Of a stretch of DNA of 64,000 bases, positions 1 to 7,974 are shown piece after piece. The stretch covers positions 139,282,676 through 139,346,675 of the forward strand of contig NW_023604295.1 in the NCBI RefSeq assembly GCF_014898055.3, read 5' to 3'. Position 1 is the first letter of the stretch. Every line of letters starts with the position of its first letter. The DNA is from Talpa occidentalis. Taxonomy: Eukaryota > Chordata > Mammalia > Eulipotyphla > Talpidae. The notes below the pieces were generated by a model, which saw nothing but the letters and a program-made list of their open reading frames with translations, made no database searches and was not told where the DNA came from. Made by a program: the position numbers and the translations under genes.

Positions 1-693
1 TTTTTCAACTTTGATTTTCACAAACCTACTTGAATAATATAAGAATTGGTACCAGTTATATATGAACATGGCGCTGATTTGTGGTGACTATTCTATTATT
101 ACCACCCTCTACTCTCTAATTCTGGATTATCTCAACAGGCTCAAAATTGGTTTTCTTCACCTTAATTTATTCTTGCTTTCTATCCATGTGCCAAAATTTT
201 GACAAGGCTTTTCCTTGCCTTGCTTCTCTATTTCTTTGAAATAAAATCCAGAAATCCTTAAACTGGCTTAAGACCACTAGAAACCTGGCTCCATTCACTG
301 CCCCCTCCACCGTCACTGTGTGTAACACATTTTTTTTTCAGCCAGTGAAGTACTGCCCCTGCCTGGGCCGGAGGAGAGCCTGGAGCCAATATCGTTCCCT
401 CCCATTCGGTATGTGTGGGCACAGCTCCGAGCACCTCTTCTCTGGTTTCCCTAACTACCCCAAGCTCATCTGATCACCATGGCTCCCCTGAAATCTACAG
501 CACTGGTGGCGACACCCTCACTGTTGGTGCTTAACAGCTGTTAAGAGTTTCTTCCATACACGCCTACCTCCTCTATCTCCTACTTGGGGGAGGGCGGGCT
601 GAGATTTGCATTTTTGCAGAGCCCCTCATACTTGGCACAGTCTGGTTTACATTCAATACACATTGTGAGATGTGCTCTTTTGGAAACACTAAC
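1..693 (-). other. AGA intron 6 (partial)
   Basis: No exon homologous to the rest of AGA was found here on the minus strand. A block at about 330-560 is richer in G+C than its surroundings and has no repeat I recognise. A short run of T at 330-338 precedes it. Confidence 0.7.
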
Positions 694-769
694 CCAGGTA
701 TTTTGAATTTTAAACCATTTGTAGATGTACCAGCAGCTGTATGTCCTGTCTGAAGGACGACAACCATCC
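694..769 (-). CDS. AGA: AGA exon 6: start of beta subunit
   Basis: The exon is 76 bp, acceptor CTTCCAG after a poly-T tract, donor GG|GTTAGT. It encodes [16 protein letters not shown] and LKFKIPG and so holds the conserved threonine of the TSTNG motif. It ends with two bases of a glycine codon (phase 2). The next exon, which should begin with the RVGDSPIPGAG region, was not found between 1 and 693 and must lie outside the window. Confidence 0.94.
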
Positions 770-3700
770 CTGGAAGTTAAAAAAAAAAAAAAAATAGTGT
801 AGGCATCAATTCTAAAGCTTACCTCACACATAGTTAAATAATTGAGCAGTTGGTAATATAAATACCCCCTTACAGTAACTTCTAGCAGAAGAAAATAGGA
901 AACTTGTGTATATGAAAATTACACCAGTGGCAGGACATGCTTCTGAATGACTTATTCTCACAGTATTGTCTGGTCCACAGCTATCCTCACTCTCCAAATT
1001 ACCCATTACTCTACAATGCTTTTTCAGAGGTAAGTCCAAAGGAAATCTCTGCTATAGATTAATGGAAATTTTTAAGACTATAGCTTATAAAGATGAATAT
1101 GGTAAACAACATAACATAGTTAAGGAGCTAAAATCAAAGATTTCAAATCTACAAGAGAAGCATCATTACATTTTAGGGGTTTTGTATAAGGTAATTTAGC
1201 AAATTATATACAATGCTAAGAAAGAATGTATACATGTAGACAGACAGACTGACAGACACATTGATAGAGTATTACTTGGTAGTTAAAACAATAAAAATCA
1301 CCTTTGGTACATGAATCTGGATGAAGAAGTTGAGAACTACAGGAAGGCAATTAAAAATGGTTGAACTTTAACAATTAAAACAGTATAAAAGGTAAATTAC
1401 CAATAGTGTCATGACCATGGGTATCCCGTGTTTCCTTGTAGGTAGGACCATATTGCATTAAGGTATTAGGTGGTTTGTAGGGTCCACAGTATTTTGAAGC
1501 ATCTGGTATGACATTCTGTGAACAAGATTTAAGTTTTACTTTTTAGAAAGGTTGATTTTAGAAATTAGCAATCACTAAACATGAGCAAGAAACTAGAAGG
1601 ACATCTGGTAACTGTAACATAAAAATAAAAAGTCAAAGATAAGCCAAGTCTTTTGTGAACAGATGGATATAATTTACTAAATACCTAGTCTAAGTCTCAG
1701 AAGTACATACTATGAAGTAGACATCTATATCATTCAGAAAAGGTCCCTAATTTTTCTCTGTATATCTCTAAGTTTCTCAGCACAATGACCAATATAAACA
1801 AGGAATTTTTGCTAGCTATGAATCCTCAAAAGAATTCTGATGTATGTTACCAAACCATACCCACCACCAATGTCCCCAGTGGTGACCATATATCTGAAGA
1901 GTTGTGAACCCTTAGCCCTAAATTATAAACAGAACTGCAAATCAACTTTATCTCAATAAATAAATACTATGAAAAGTAAAAAAGGAATATGCATTTTGAA
2001 AATTTCAGCATTAATGTAAAAAAATTCAAGTTCTAAGATGGGGAAAAAGAATTCTGAGAATTAAAGCAAAATCTGTTTCAAAACCATCTTTTTACCCAAA
2101 GCTAGGTTCATGTGAACATATTCTAAGACTCTAAGATGCCATTATGAATCTTAAAGATTCCAGAAAATAATCCAAATTTACAAATTTAAATTGTTTACAT
2201 AAATCAGTAATTTAGCCAGATGCCTACTTTGATGCCTCAGATGCCAACATGCAAGTGCCTGCTCTCATCTGGTTTTATAGTGTCTTCTAGCTAAAGCCAG
2301 TGACTTCTTGGTTACTTGAGGCAATTAGGGTTTGGGAAGAAACAGATGAGAGACTACACCTAAAGAAGGACTCTGAATGGCAAAGACAATTGGTTTATGC
2401 TGAAAGTCTGGCCATTTAAAGACAAATTGCCCCATTAGTAACACACTGACCACCAAAGAATATAAGTCGCCAAGTCAAATAAGGGCAAGATACTGGCTAT
2501 ACTTCACATAGGTAAAATCTAAGACATATTTTAGGCTAATAGTTTCCAAACTTGGATTTTTTTGACTGGAACCTTTGGTTGGAAATACAAGTAGAACAAT
2601 TCTATCAGGCAGTAGTAGAACTGTCCATTTGAAAATCCCACAGAATTGTCCATTTGAAAATTCTTGTGAGGGACCAGTAGTTCTCCAGCCTAGAAACCAT
2701 TAGAAGCAGCTGGGAAATATTAAGAACATCCATGCCCAGCCACCTTAAATAGCTAGTTCTAAAGTACGACCAGGTTGTGAATTCAGGACTCTATGCAACA
2801 GGTAGACAACAGAAAACAAGGAGATACTGCTTTTATTTTCAAGTAATTTACTTTTTAAAAAGTATGCATCCGTACCCTCCAATAATTTGGCTGGCAATTC
2901 CCGGCATGCCAATGTGAATAAAGAGTTTCAGAAGTACTGGTAGATAAATCCTCATTGATAAACCCCATGCTTTCGGCAAACTTGGTGGCTAGAGAAGGAA
3001 GGAAAGAAAAATGTAAGTATTCTAAACAGCAGTATTTCAGATCAGCAGTTTTCAAGCGGGGTACACCCATCCAAGGGTACACATAGACTTTCCAAGGAAT
3101 ATTCAGACATGAACAGTTTTAAAGACAGCAGTTTCTAAATCATGTACTTCCATACGTCCTCCCTAAAAGGGATCTACTTGAGATCCTTGGGGTGTATGTA
3201 ATGACACTTTTCCGTTCTCACCCCCTCTCCACAACTTCTCTTCTTTCACTTTACAAAGAAAGTGAAAGACACCTCTCAACAACACAAAATCTTACTGCTT
3301 GAACTAGGGCGCAGTGCCCAGCAAATATTACAAAAGACAGACAACTAGATTCCAAGGAAAGAGTAACAGAGTCCCACTGCTTGTTGAGTAGTTGTCAAGA
3401 AAACTGAAGGGTGCCCAGTAGAGTGTTAATAAAAATTAATACATTGTTAAAAATTTTTATTATAGAACACTATGATTTTTCTAATTAATTTAGAAGGTGT
3501 TCAAGGAGCACTGACATAGCAAAATCCCTTCAGTTCTCATTTATTTGTGTGTTCCATCTTATGTTAATAATGCTCCTGATTTCACATCTAATACAGTTAT
3601 ATTAATAGTGTGATATACTTACAGTATAATCTAGTTATAATACAGTCACAGTGTAATACAGGAAATGATGATGTTTCCTATTTCAGTCCAGCAATTACCA

Positions 3701-6698
3701 TCCATACATAAACTAATTTTTTAATCCTATTTTAAAGGTGAACAAAGTGAGAGTCAGAAGTTAAATAACTAATTGTGAAGTATTACTGAAACTAGAATTT
3801 TAAGTTAGGTGCACTGTTTTATACTCAGTACTTTCACCGTGAAGAATCCACACACAGTACTAGGTAAAATTTGGCTGAGTTAAAAATATACCTGATTCGC
3901 CTACTAAAAGTGTATGTGTTGTATGTTCCAGTACTTTCCGTGCCACACCAATAGCATTTTTAATGCGTCTGAGACCTCCTACTGCTCCTACATTCATAGT
4001 AGTGCTGCAAGAAAAAAATGCAGTGAGATGTACTGAGGTATTTTCATAGGTTCACAGATAAAAACTATTGCTTTATTCCAAGCAACCGTGTTTTGTCGGT
4101 TCAAATGCACCATCTAAACATAAAAGTACATGCATAGAGTCATACAAATTCCCCCAATTAGACACATCAAGGAGACAATCTACCACATACCCCAAGAGCA
4201 TGAAAATCTCAGTTGCACCTGGCTCATTTCAAATATGGCTTTGGAATGGGGTTTTTAACAGCTTTAGGTCAGGCAAGCCACATAATGTGTAGATAGTAGA
4301 GAAATGACTGTTTTCGCCAGGTCAGAGACAAATTTTTGCAGCTTGGAGGATCTCCCTGTTTTAAGCAATCTGCCTCCAAGTGATATTTCTATAATTGCTA
4401 TGATTTTGTTTCTTTCTAAACCAAAAAGGAAACTCCTTGTGTTTAGAAAGACCAAGGAAAATAAGCCAGGGATTTTGACCTGTGGCATGCATTCATTCAT
4501 TCTGCTCTCAGTAGAAGAGTGATCGACTCATTCAATAGCAAGTGCCAGCGCAGAGATAAATCTGTCCGAACAGCATTCTTACCCATCCATGATCATGGCA
4601 TCCAGTGTGGTTTCCCCAAATTCGTCAGGACTTCCTCCAAAACCCACGGTGCCGTCACACTGTTCCTCCTCACACATGGCACAGCCTTTCTCAACCGCAT
4701 CCAGAGCAGACCCTCCAAATGCTAAGGTCCTCCATGCTGTCAATCAAATCCCAACAGTGCATGTTGATATATCTGGTTTTCCATTGCCAAGCGTAACAAA
4801 ATATTTGTAGAACTCAAACTTTTTTGTCATGTTTACTCAAAGCTAACCTGAATTTTTAACAAATTAATTTCTCAAGTGGTACAAAGGAGTCAGTGATAGA
4901 GATGATGCAATTATTTACTATAAGAATTACCAGAGATAATGCAACTATTTACTATAAGAATTTGAGGACTTTAGCTATTGATGCAAAGTGAGGGTTTTTG
5001 TTTTTCCCACTTTTTAATAACTTTCTTCTGTGTGTGAGAAAATGTTCTCCTTCAATTTAAAGTGTTACAATTAAAACTACTAAAAGACTCAAAGTCATTA
5101 AATCGTAAAAAATCATTAAGTCATATAAGTTTCTTCTGCATCATTAGATTATAAAATTATACATAACTAATACCTTTATTGAGGTAACATCTATCACAGC
5201 AAGTTTCTGTGATATATGCAAGGGCAGTAAATACAATGTGGGTTTTATAAGGATTAATTCATTTAATGGTCACAATAGCTTTTTGGGTTTGTTCTTCACA
5301 TTTACTATCCGCATGTTAAAGAGCAGGAAACAGACTCAGAGGCGGTAAGTAACTTTTTCAAAGTCACACAACTAGTACACAGCAGGGGTAGGATTCAGAA
5401 GGAGACAGTTTGGCTTTGGTGACCAACTTCTTACTAGGGGTCCTCCTGCCTTGACAAGGAAACAAAAAGTATTTAATGGTCAATTTCTTTACTAAAAACC
5501 CTAGAATTCCTGGAGAGATAGCTGCCACTGTCGGTAAACAGTTTAAGTGTTACTACTGGACATGTGGGCCTGAAATCAGAGATCAAGAAGTTCCTGGTTC
5601 AACATGCCAAGGCTTACACAATGCCACTGTGCTTCCTTCTCTGTCTCATCTCCGGGATTTTTTTTCAGTTCACTACCTTATATGTTCTGAATCACATGTG
5701 CTGAATGTAACATACAAACTTAGCTCCACCAAAATCTGGGGCCCACTCTGTCCCCAGAAAGTTTTATTAGCCTCATATAGGGGAAAAGAGGTCTGAAATT
5801 ACTTTTATGATAGTATGAAACACACACACACACACAATACAATGAGAAAATGCTAAGATGGATGGTACGGACAGAATAATACCAAAGAACAGAAGACAAC
5901 ACTTAACAGACTGGGCATAAGGGCAGTATATCAAAGAAGACTTCTTGGAAGAGGTGATACTTCAGGTTGGTGGTTCTCAATGCTGGCTGCAAAGCAAAGT
6001 CACTTAAGGAGCCTTATAAAAAACGAAAAGTCCTGGGTACAGAAGTCAGGTACAGCTATTTTCAAGCTCTGCATCGATGATAATCTACAGTCACGACTGT
6101 CCCATTCCAGGTGCCAAACAGGCATGTCAGCATGTGGAGTGTGTGAGTAGGGGGGAGAGAGGGGGTTGGTAAATGCAATGAGTATATTTTGGGGGGGTAC
6201 TTATTAGTCGTCTGCAAAGTTGGAACACAAGGTACTGGGGGGATTTGGGGGGTTAGAACAGAGCCCTGGAGGGACAGAGAGGAGGCAGCTGGAGAAGACT
6301 GGATGTCTGGACAAGACGGGGTAGGCAGATAGGATGCCCCACAGCAGACAGGACACCCCAGTTCTAGGTTAGCCGCAGGGTGGAAAACACTAGCCCCGGG
6401 GTGCCGAGGACCTAGAACGCAGCAGTGGGAGGGGGTGCCCGAGCACAGGCAATCGCAGAGGTCGCGGCGGCTCAGGCGGCCGCAGGAGGGGGCGCCCAGG
6501 GCGGGCCCCGCAGGCGGGCGCGGCTCCGTCCCCTCCGAAGGCCCCGCCGCGCCGCCCCGCGCCCCGGCCCCGCCGCGCACCTGCTTCGGTCGCGTTCCTA
6601 AAGGGCCAAGTGTTGAGGACCAGCGGGCCGGCCATGTACGAACAGGCCGGGCCGAGCAGGAGGGACATGAGCAGCAGGAGGCTCGACTCCCCCGCCAT
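694..6698 (-). CDS. AGA: Aspartylglucosaminidase (glycosylasparaginase), exons 1-6 of a gene that continues past the left edge
   Basis: AGA is a lysosomal N-terminal-nucleophile hydrolase that cleaves the GlcNAc-asparagine bond in the last steps of N-glycoprotein breakdown. Its precursor cuts itself into alpha and beta subunits, and the new N-terminal threonine of beta is the nucleophile. Six exons on the minus strand join in phase to about 230 codons that align throughout with the human protein as I know it. Visible landmarks are a hydrophobic signal peptide (about residues 6-20), the N-glycosylation sequon NAT at residue 35, cysteines 58, 61 and 66, and cysteines 160 and 176 (human 163 and 179, a disulfide pair). 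The cleavage motif HDTIG has Thr203 (human Thr206), and TSTNG carries the equivalent of human Thr224. All introns are GT-AG. Later exons, holding Arg234 and the rest of beta, are not in the window. Nothing suggests a pseudogene. Loss of human AGA causes aspartylglucosaminuria. Confidence 0.96.
770..1400 (-). other. AGA intron 5
   Basis: This is a 631-bp intron, AT-rich, with a 15-base A run near 780-794 (a poly-T tract on the gene strand) just upstream of the exon 6 acceptor. The short open frames within it show no recognisable protein. Confidence 0.85.
1401..1515 (-). CDS. AGA: AGA exon 5: end of alpha subunit and autocatalytic cleavage site
   Basis: The exon is 115 bp, acceptor TTCACAG, donor TTG|GTAATT. 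It starts NVIPD, keeps [10 protein letters not shown] (Cys176, partner of Cys160) and ends in GHDTI plus one base of the next glycine. Cleavage in the family falls between Asp and Thr of this motif. The roughly 20 residues between KPP and HGHD differ much more from human than the rest of the protein, which fits an exposed loop near the end of alpha. Confidence 0.95.
1516..2875 (-). other. AGA intron 4
   Basis: This is a 1,360-bp intron of AT-rich sequence. A short imperfect tandem copy of a segment containing GTCCATTTGAAAAT lies at about 2623-2661. Nothing else was recognised. Confidence 0.85.
2876..2988 (-). CDS. AGA: AGA exon 4
   Basis: The exon is 113 bp, acceptor TTCTCTAG, donor AGG|GTACGG. 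It encodes [11 protein letters not shown] and NCQPNYWR, both strongly conserved. Cys160 corresponds to human Cys163, the residue changed in the common Finnish aspartylglucosaminuria allele, and it is intact here. Confidence 0.96.
2989..3891 (-). other. AGA intron 3
   Basis: This is a 903-bp intron with no recognised gene. A weak MIR-like stretch may be present near 3700-3790, but it is too degraded to call. Confidence 0.8.
3892..4004 (-). CDS. AGA: AGA exon 3
   Basis: The exon is 113 bp, acceptor TTGCAG, donor CAG|GTATAT. It encodes a stretch with [19 protein letters not shown] and HTLLVGES. Relative to human, Asp is replaced by Asn after TTM, and the Asp in GAVGD is replaced by Gly. Both are missense-level differences in an otherwise conserved exon. 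Confidence 0.96.
4005..4582 (-). other. AGA intron 2
   Basis: This 578-bp intron contains only short chance open frames. No repeat was recognised. Confidence 0.85.
4583..4736 (-). CDS. AGA: AGA exon 2
   Basis: The exon is 154 bp, acceptor GACAG, donor GG|GTAAG. It completes Ala40 and encodes 50 codons containing [30 protein letters not shown] and [10 protein letters not shown], all hallmarks of the glycosylasparaginase alpha subunit. The three clustered cysteines of the human protein are kept. Confidence 0.96.
4898..4962. repeat. Tandem duplication, period 34 bp
   Basis: The segment at 4898-4928 is repeated at 4932-4962 with two differences. Both copies contain ATTTACTATAAGAATT. It is a small local duplication inside AGA intron 1. 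Confidence 0.85.
5255..5410 (-). repeat. MIR SINE remnant
   Basis: The order of landmarks matches the reverse complement of MIR: a gag-gaaac-aga-ctcagag core, then a segment like GTAAGTAACTT, then GTCACACAACTAGTA, then a motif like AGCAGGGGTAGGATTC. MIR is an ancient mammalian SINE, and this copy is degraded. Confidence 0.75.
5965..6055. repeat. MER5-like (hAT-Charlie) DNA transposon remnant
   Basis: The text resembles the familiar MER5A end, with TGGTTCTCAA, then a GGCTGCA segment, AGTCACTTAAGGAGC and a CCTGGGT motif. This is a recognition from memory without alignment. Confidence 0.55.
6581..6698 (-). CDS. AGA: AGA exon 1 (coding part): signal peptide and N terminus of alpha subunit
   Basis: It codes for 39 residues plus one base. 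The ATG at 6698-6696 has a strong Kozak context (A at -3, G at +4). A leucine-rich hydrophobic core follows, then the conserved NTWPF and NATEA segment with an N-glycosylation sequon. The donor is CAG|GTGCGC at 6580. The N terminus is three residues shorter than in human before NTWPF, the usual variable part. The frame is open upstream but offers only a GTG codon, so this ATG is the start. Confidence 0.95.
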
Positions 6699-6801
6699 GT
6701 TGTCCCGCGGGCCGTCGCGCCTGAGGGTCACGGGCGCGACAACCGCCGGCCCGGCCTCCGCGGGCCACACCCCGACCACGCCCTCGGCCCGCCCCCGGCG
6801 G

Positions 6802-6809
6802 CCCCGCCC
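6802..6809 (-). promoter_or_regulatory. GC box (Sp1-type)
   Basis: CCCCGCCC on the plus strand gives GGGCGGGG on the gene strand, about 105 bp upstream of the ATG. Further C-rich runs lie at 6790-6800. Confidence 0.5.
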
Positions 6810-6832
6810 ACCGCCGTGAGCGCGGCCGGTCC

Positions 6833-6842
6833 TCTCGCGAGA
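6833..6842. promoter_or_regulatory. TCTCGCGAGA palindromic promoter element
   Basis: This is a perfect 10-bp palindrome 135-144 bp upstream of the ATG. The motif is a known CpG-island core-promoter element bound by BANP (also reported for ZBTB33/Kaiso) when unmethylated. Location and exact match make it a credible AGA promoter site. Confidence 0.7.
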
Positions 6843-6848
6843 CTCGCT

Positions 6849-6855
6849 CTTCCGG
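6849..6855 (-). promoter_or_regulatory. ETS-family site (CCGGAAG)
   Basis: CTTCCGG on the plus strand reads CCGGAAG on the gene strand, seven bases from the TCTCGCGAGA palindrome. ETS sites of the GABPA type are common at housekeeping promoters. Confidence 0.55.
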
Positions 6856-7070
6856 GACGGGCGAGGTTTGGGCCCCGCCGCCCGGGCTGCAGCTCGTGCC
6901 CCAGCTCAGCTCAGCGCAGCTCCGGGGAGTTGGTTTTAAATAGCCGAGTTATTGCCTTCCCGTTGTGCAGGGCTGCGTGAGCTCGTGTTAGAGAATTAGT
7001 ACGAAATTATGCAGCCCTGGATTGCACGATGCCAGGGATTTCAGTGACTGCTGTCAACTATTTGGTTTAA

Positions 7071-7974
7071 CTTGCCTTTATTTTTTTTTATTTTATATAT
7101 TTTTTACATTATTTTTTATTTTTGCACAGTGTATGCATTTTCATCTTGGTTATAGTCCCCACACAATTCCCACCTGCCTTATTTTGACCATAATCCCTCT
7201 TACCCTCCCCCAACCCGTAGTGTGTCTTTGATTTATAGTTGCTTGTTGATTTTGATTTTTACTTTATTATAATTAGTCTTTTTCCTGGTCCCTTATTTAG
7301 GTTTTCTAAATTCCTGCTATGAGTGAGACCATCCGGTATTTTTCTTTTTCTTTCTGGCTTATTTCGCTGAGCATGATCCCTTCCAGCGCCATCCATGTTG
7401 CTGCAAATTGCATGTGTTTATCTTTTTTGATTGCTGAGTAATATTCCATGGTGTATATGGACCACATCTTCTTGATCCAGTCATCTATTTTTGGGCATTT
7501 GGGTTGTTTCCAAAGCTTAGCTATTGTAAACAGTGCTGCTATAAACATAGGGGTGCAGGTGTTCTTTGGAATTGATGTTTCTGTGTCCTCTGGGTAAATA
7601 CCTAGGGGTGGAATTGCTGGATCATATGGAAGCTTTATGTTTAGTAGGTCCAGAAATCTCCACACAGCTCTCCATAGTGGCTGGACCAGTGTGCACTCCC
7701 ACCAGCAGTGCAGGAGAGTTCCTTTTTCTCCACACCCTCGCCAACATTTGTTGTTGCTAGTTTTTTTAATATGTGCCATTCTCACTGGTGTGAGATGGTA
7801 TCTCGTGGTAGTTTTGATTGGCATTTCCCTGATCACAAGTGATGCTGAACATTTTTTCATATGCCTGCTGGCCATTTGCATTTCCTTTTCAGAGAAGTTT
7901 CTTTAGCTCTTCTGCCCATTTTTTGACTGGATTATTTTCTTTGTTTTTGTTGAGTCTCATCAGCTCTTGCCTTT
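7071..7974 (-). mobile_element. 5'-truncated LINE-1 insertion with target-site duplications
   Basis: The minus strand encodes the C-terminal part of L1 ORF2 in one open stretch (7306-7881), recognisable by [37 protein letters not shown] and [12 protein letters not shown]. It is followed by a 3' UTR and a poly(A) tail read as poly-T at about 7080-7090. The 9-bp sequence CTTGCCTTT flanks the element at 7071-7079 and 7966-7974. The element is about 890 bp and has lost ORF1 and most of ORF2, including the endonuclease and reverse transcriptase, so it is immobile. It lies about 370 bp upstream of the AGA start codon. Confidence 0.93.

Larger units (their letters stand above)
4737..6580 (-). other. 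AGA intron 1
   Basis: This 1,844-bp intron contains a 34-bp-period tandem duplication (4898-4962), a MIR remnant (about 5255-5410), an AC dinucleotide run (5820-5836) and a MER5-like remnant (about 5965-6055). Its first part is inside the CpG island. Confidence 0.88.
6370..6910. promoter_or_regulatory. AGA: CpG island promoter of AGA
   Basis: A dense G+C and CpG segment covers the exon 1 coding start (6698), the 5' UTR and the 5' part of intron 1. Its flanks are AT-rich. This is the usual housekeeping promoter form of a lysosomal enzyme gene. No TATA box was seen at a sensible distance. The transcription start cannot be fixed from sequence. Such islands often initiate in both directions, but no plus-strand gene follows within 57 kb. 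Confidence 0.9.

Noticed and set aside
6062..6580. 172-codon minus-strand open frame next to AGA exon 1
   Set aside because: It lies wholly in AGA intron 1, beginning in the CpG island just downstream of the exon 1 donor, and continues into AT-rich sequence with proline/serine-rich low-quality text.
6699..6779. In-frame N-terminal extension of AGA by 27 codons
   Set aside because: The upstream codon is GTG, not ATG. The ATG at 6698 has a strong Kozak context and fits the known N terminus.
6435..6980. 181-codon plus-strand open frame across the AGA promoter
   Set aside because: It runs through the CpG island antisense to AGA exon 1, starts at GTG rather than ATG and has a composition (Arg, Pro, Ala, Gly) typical of G+C-rich non-coding DNA.
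7306..7881. 191-codon open frame as a cellular gene
   Set aside because: It is the C-terminal end of L1 ORF2, part of a truncated insertion.
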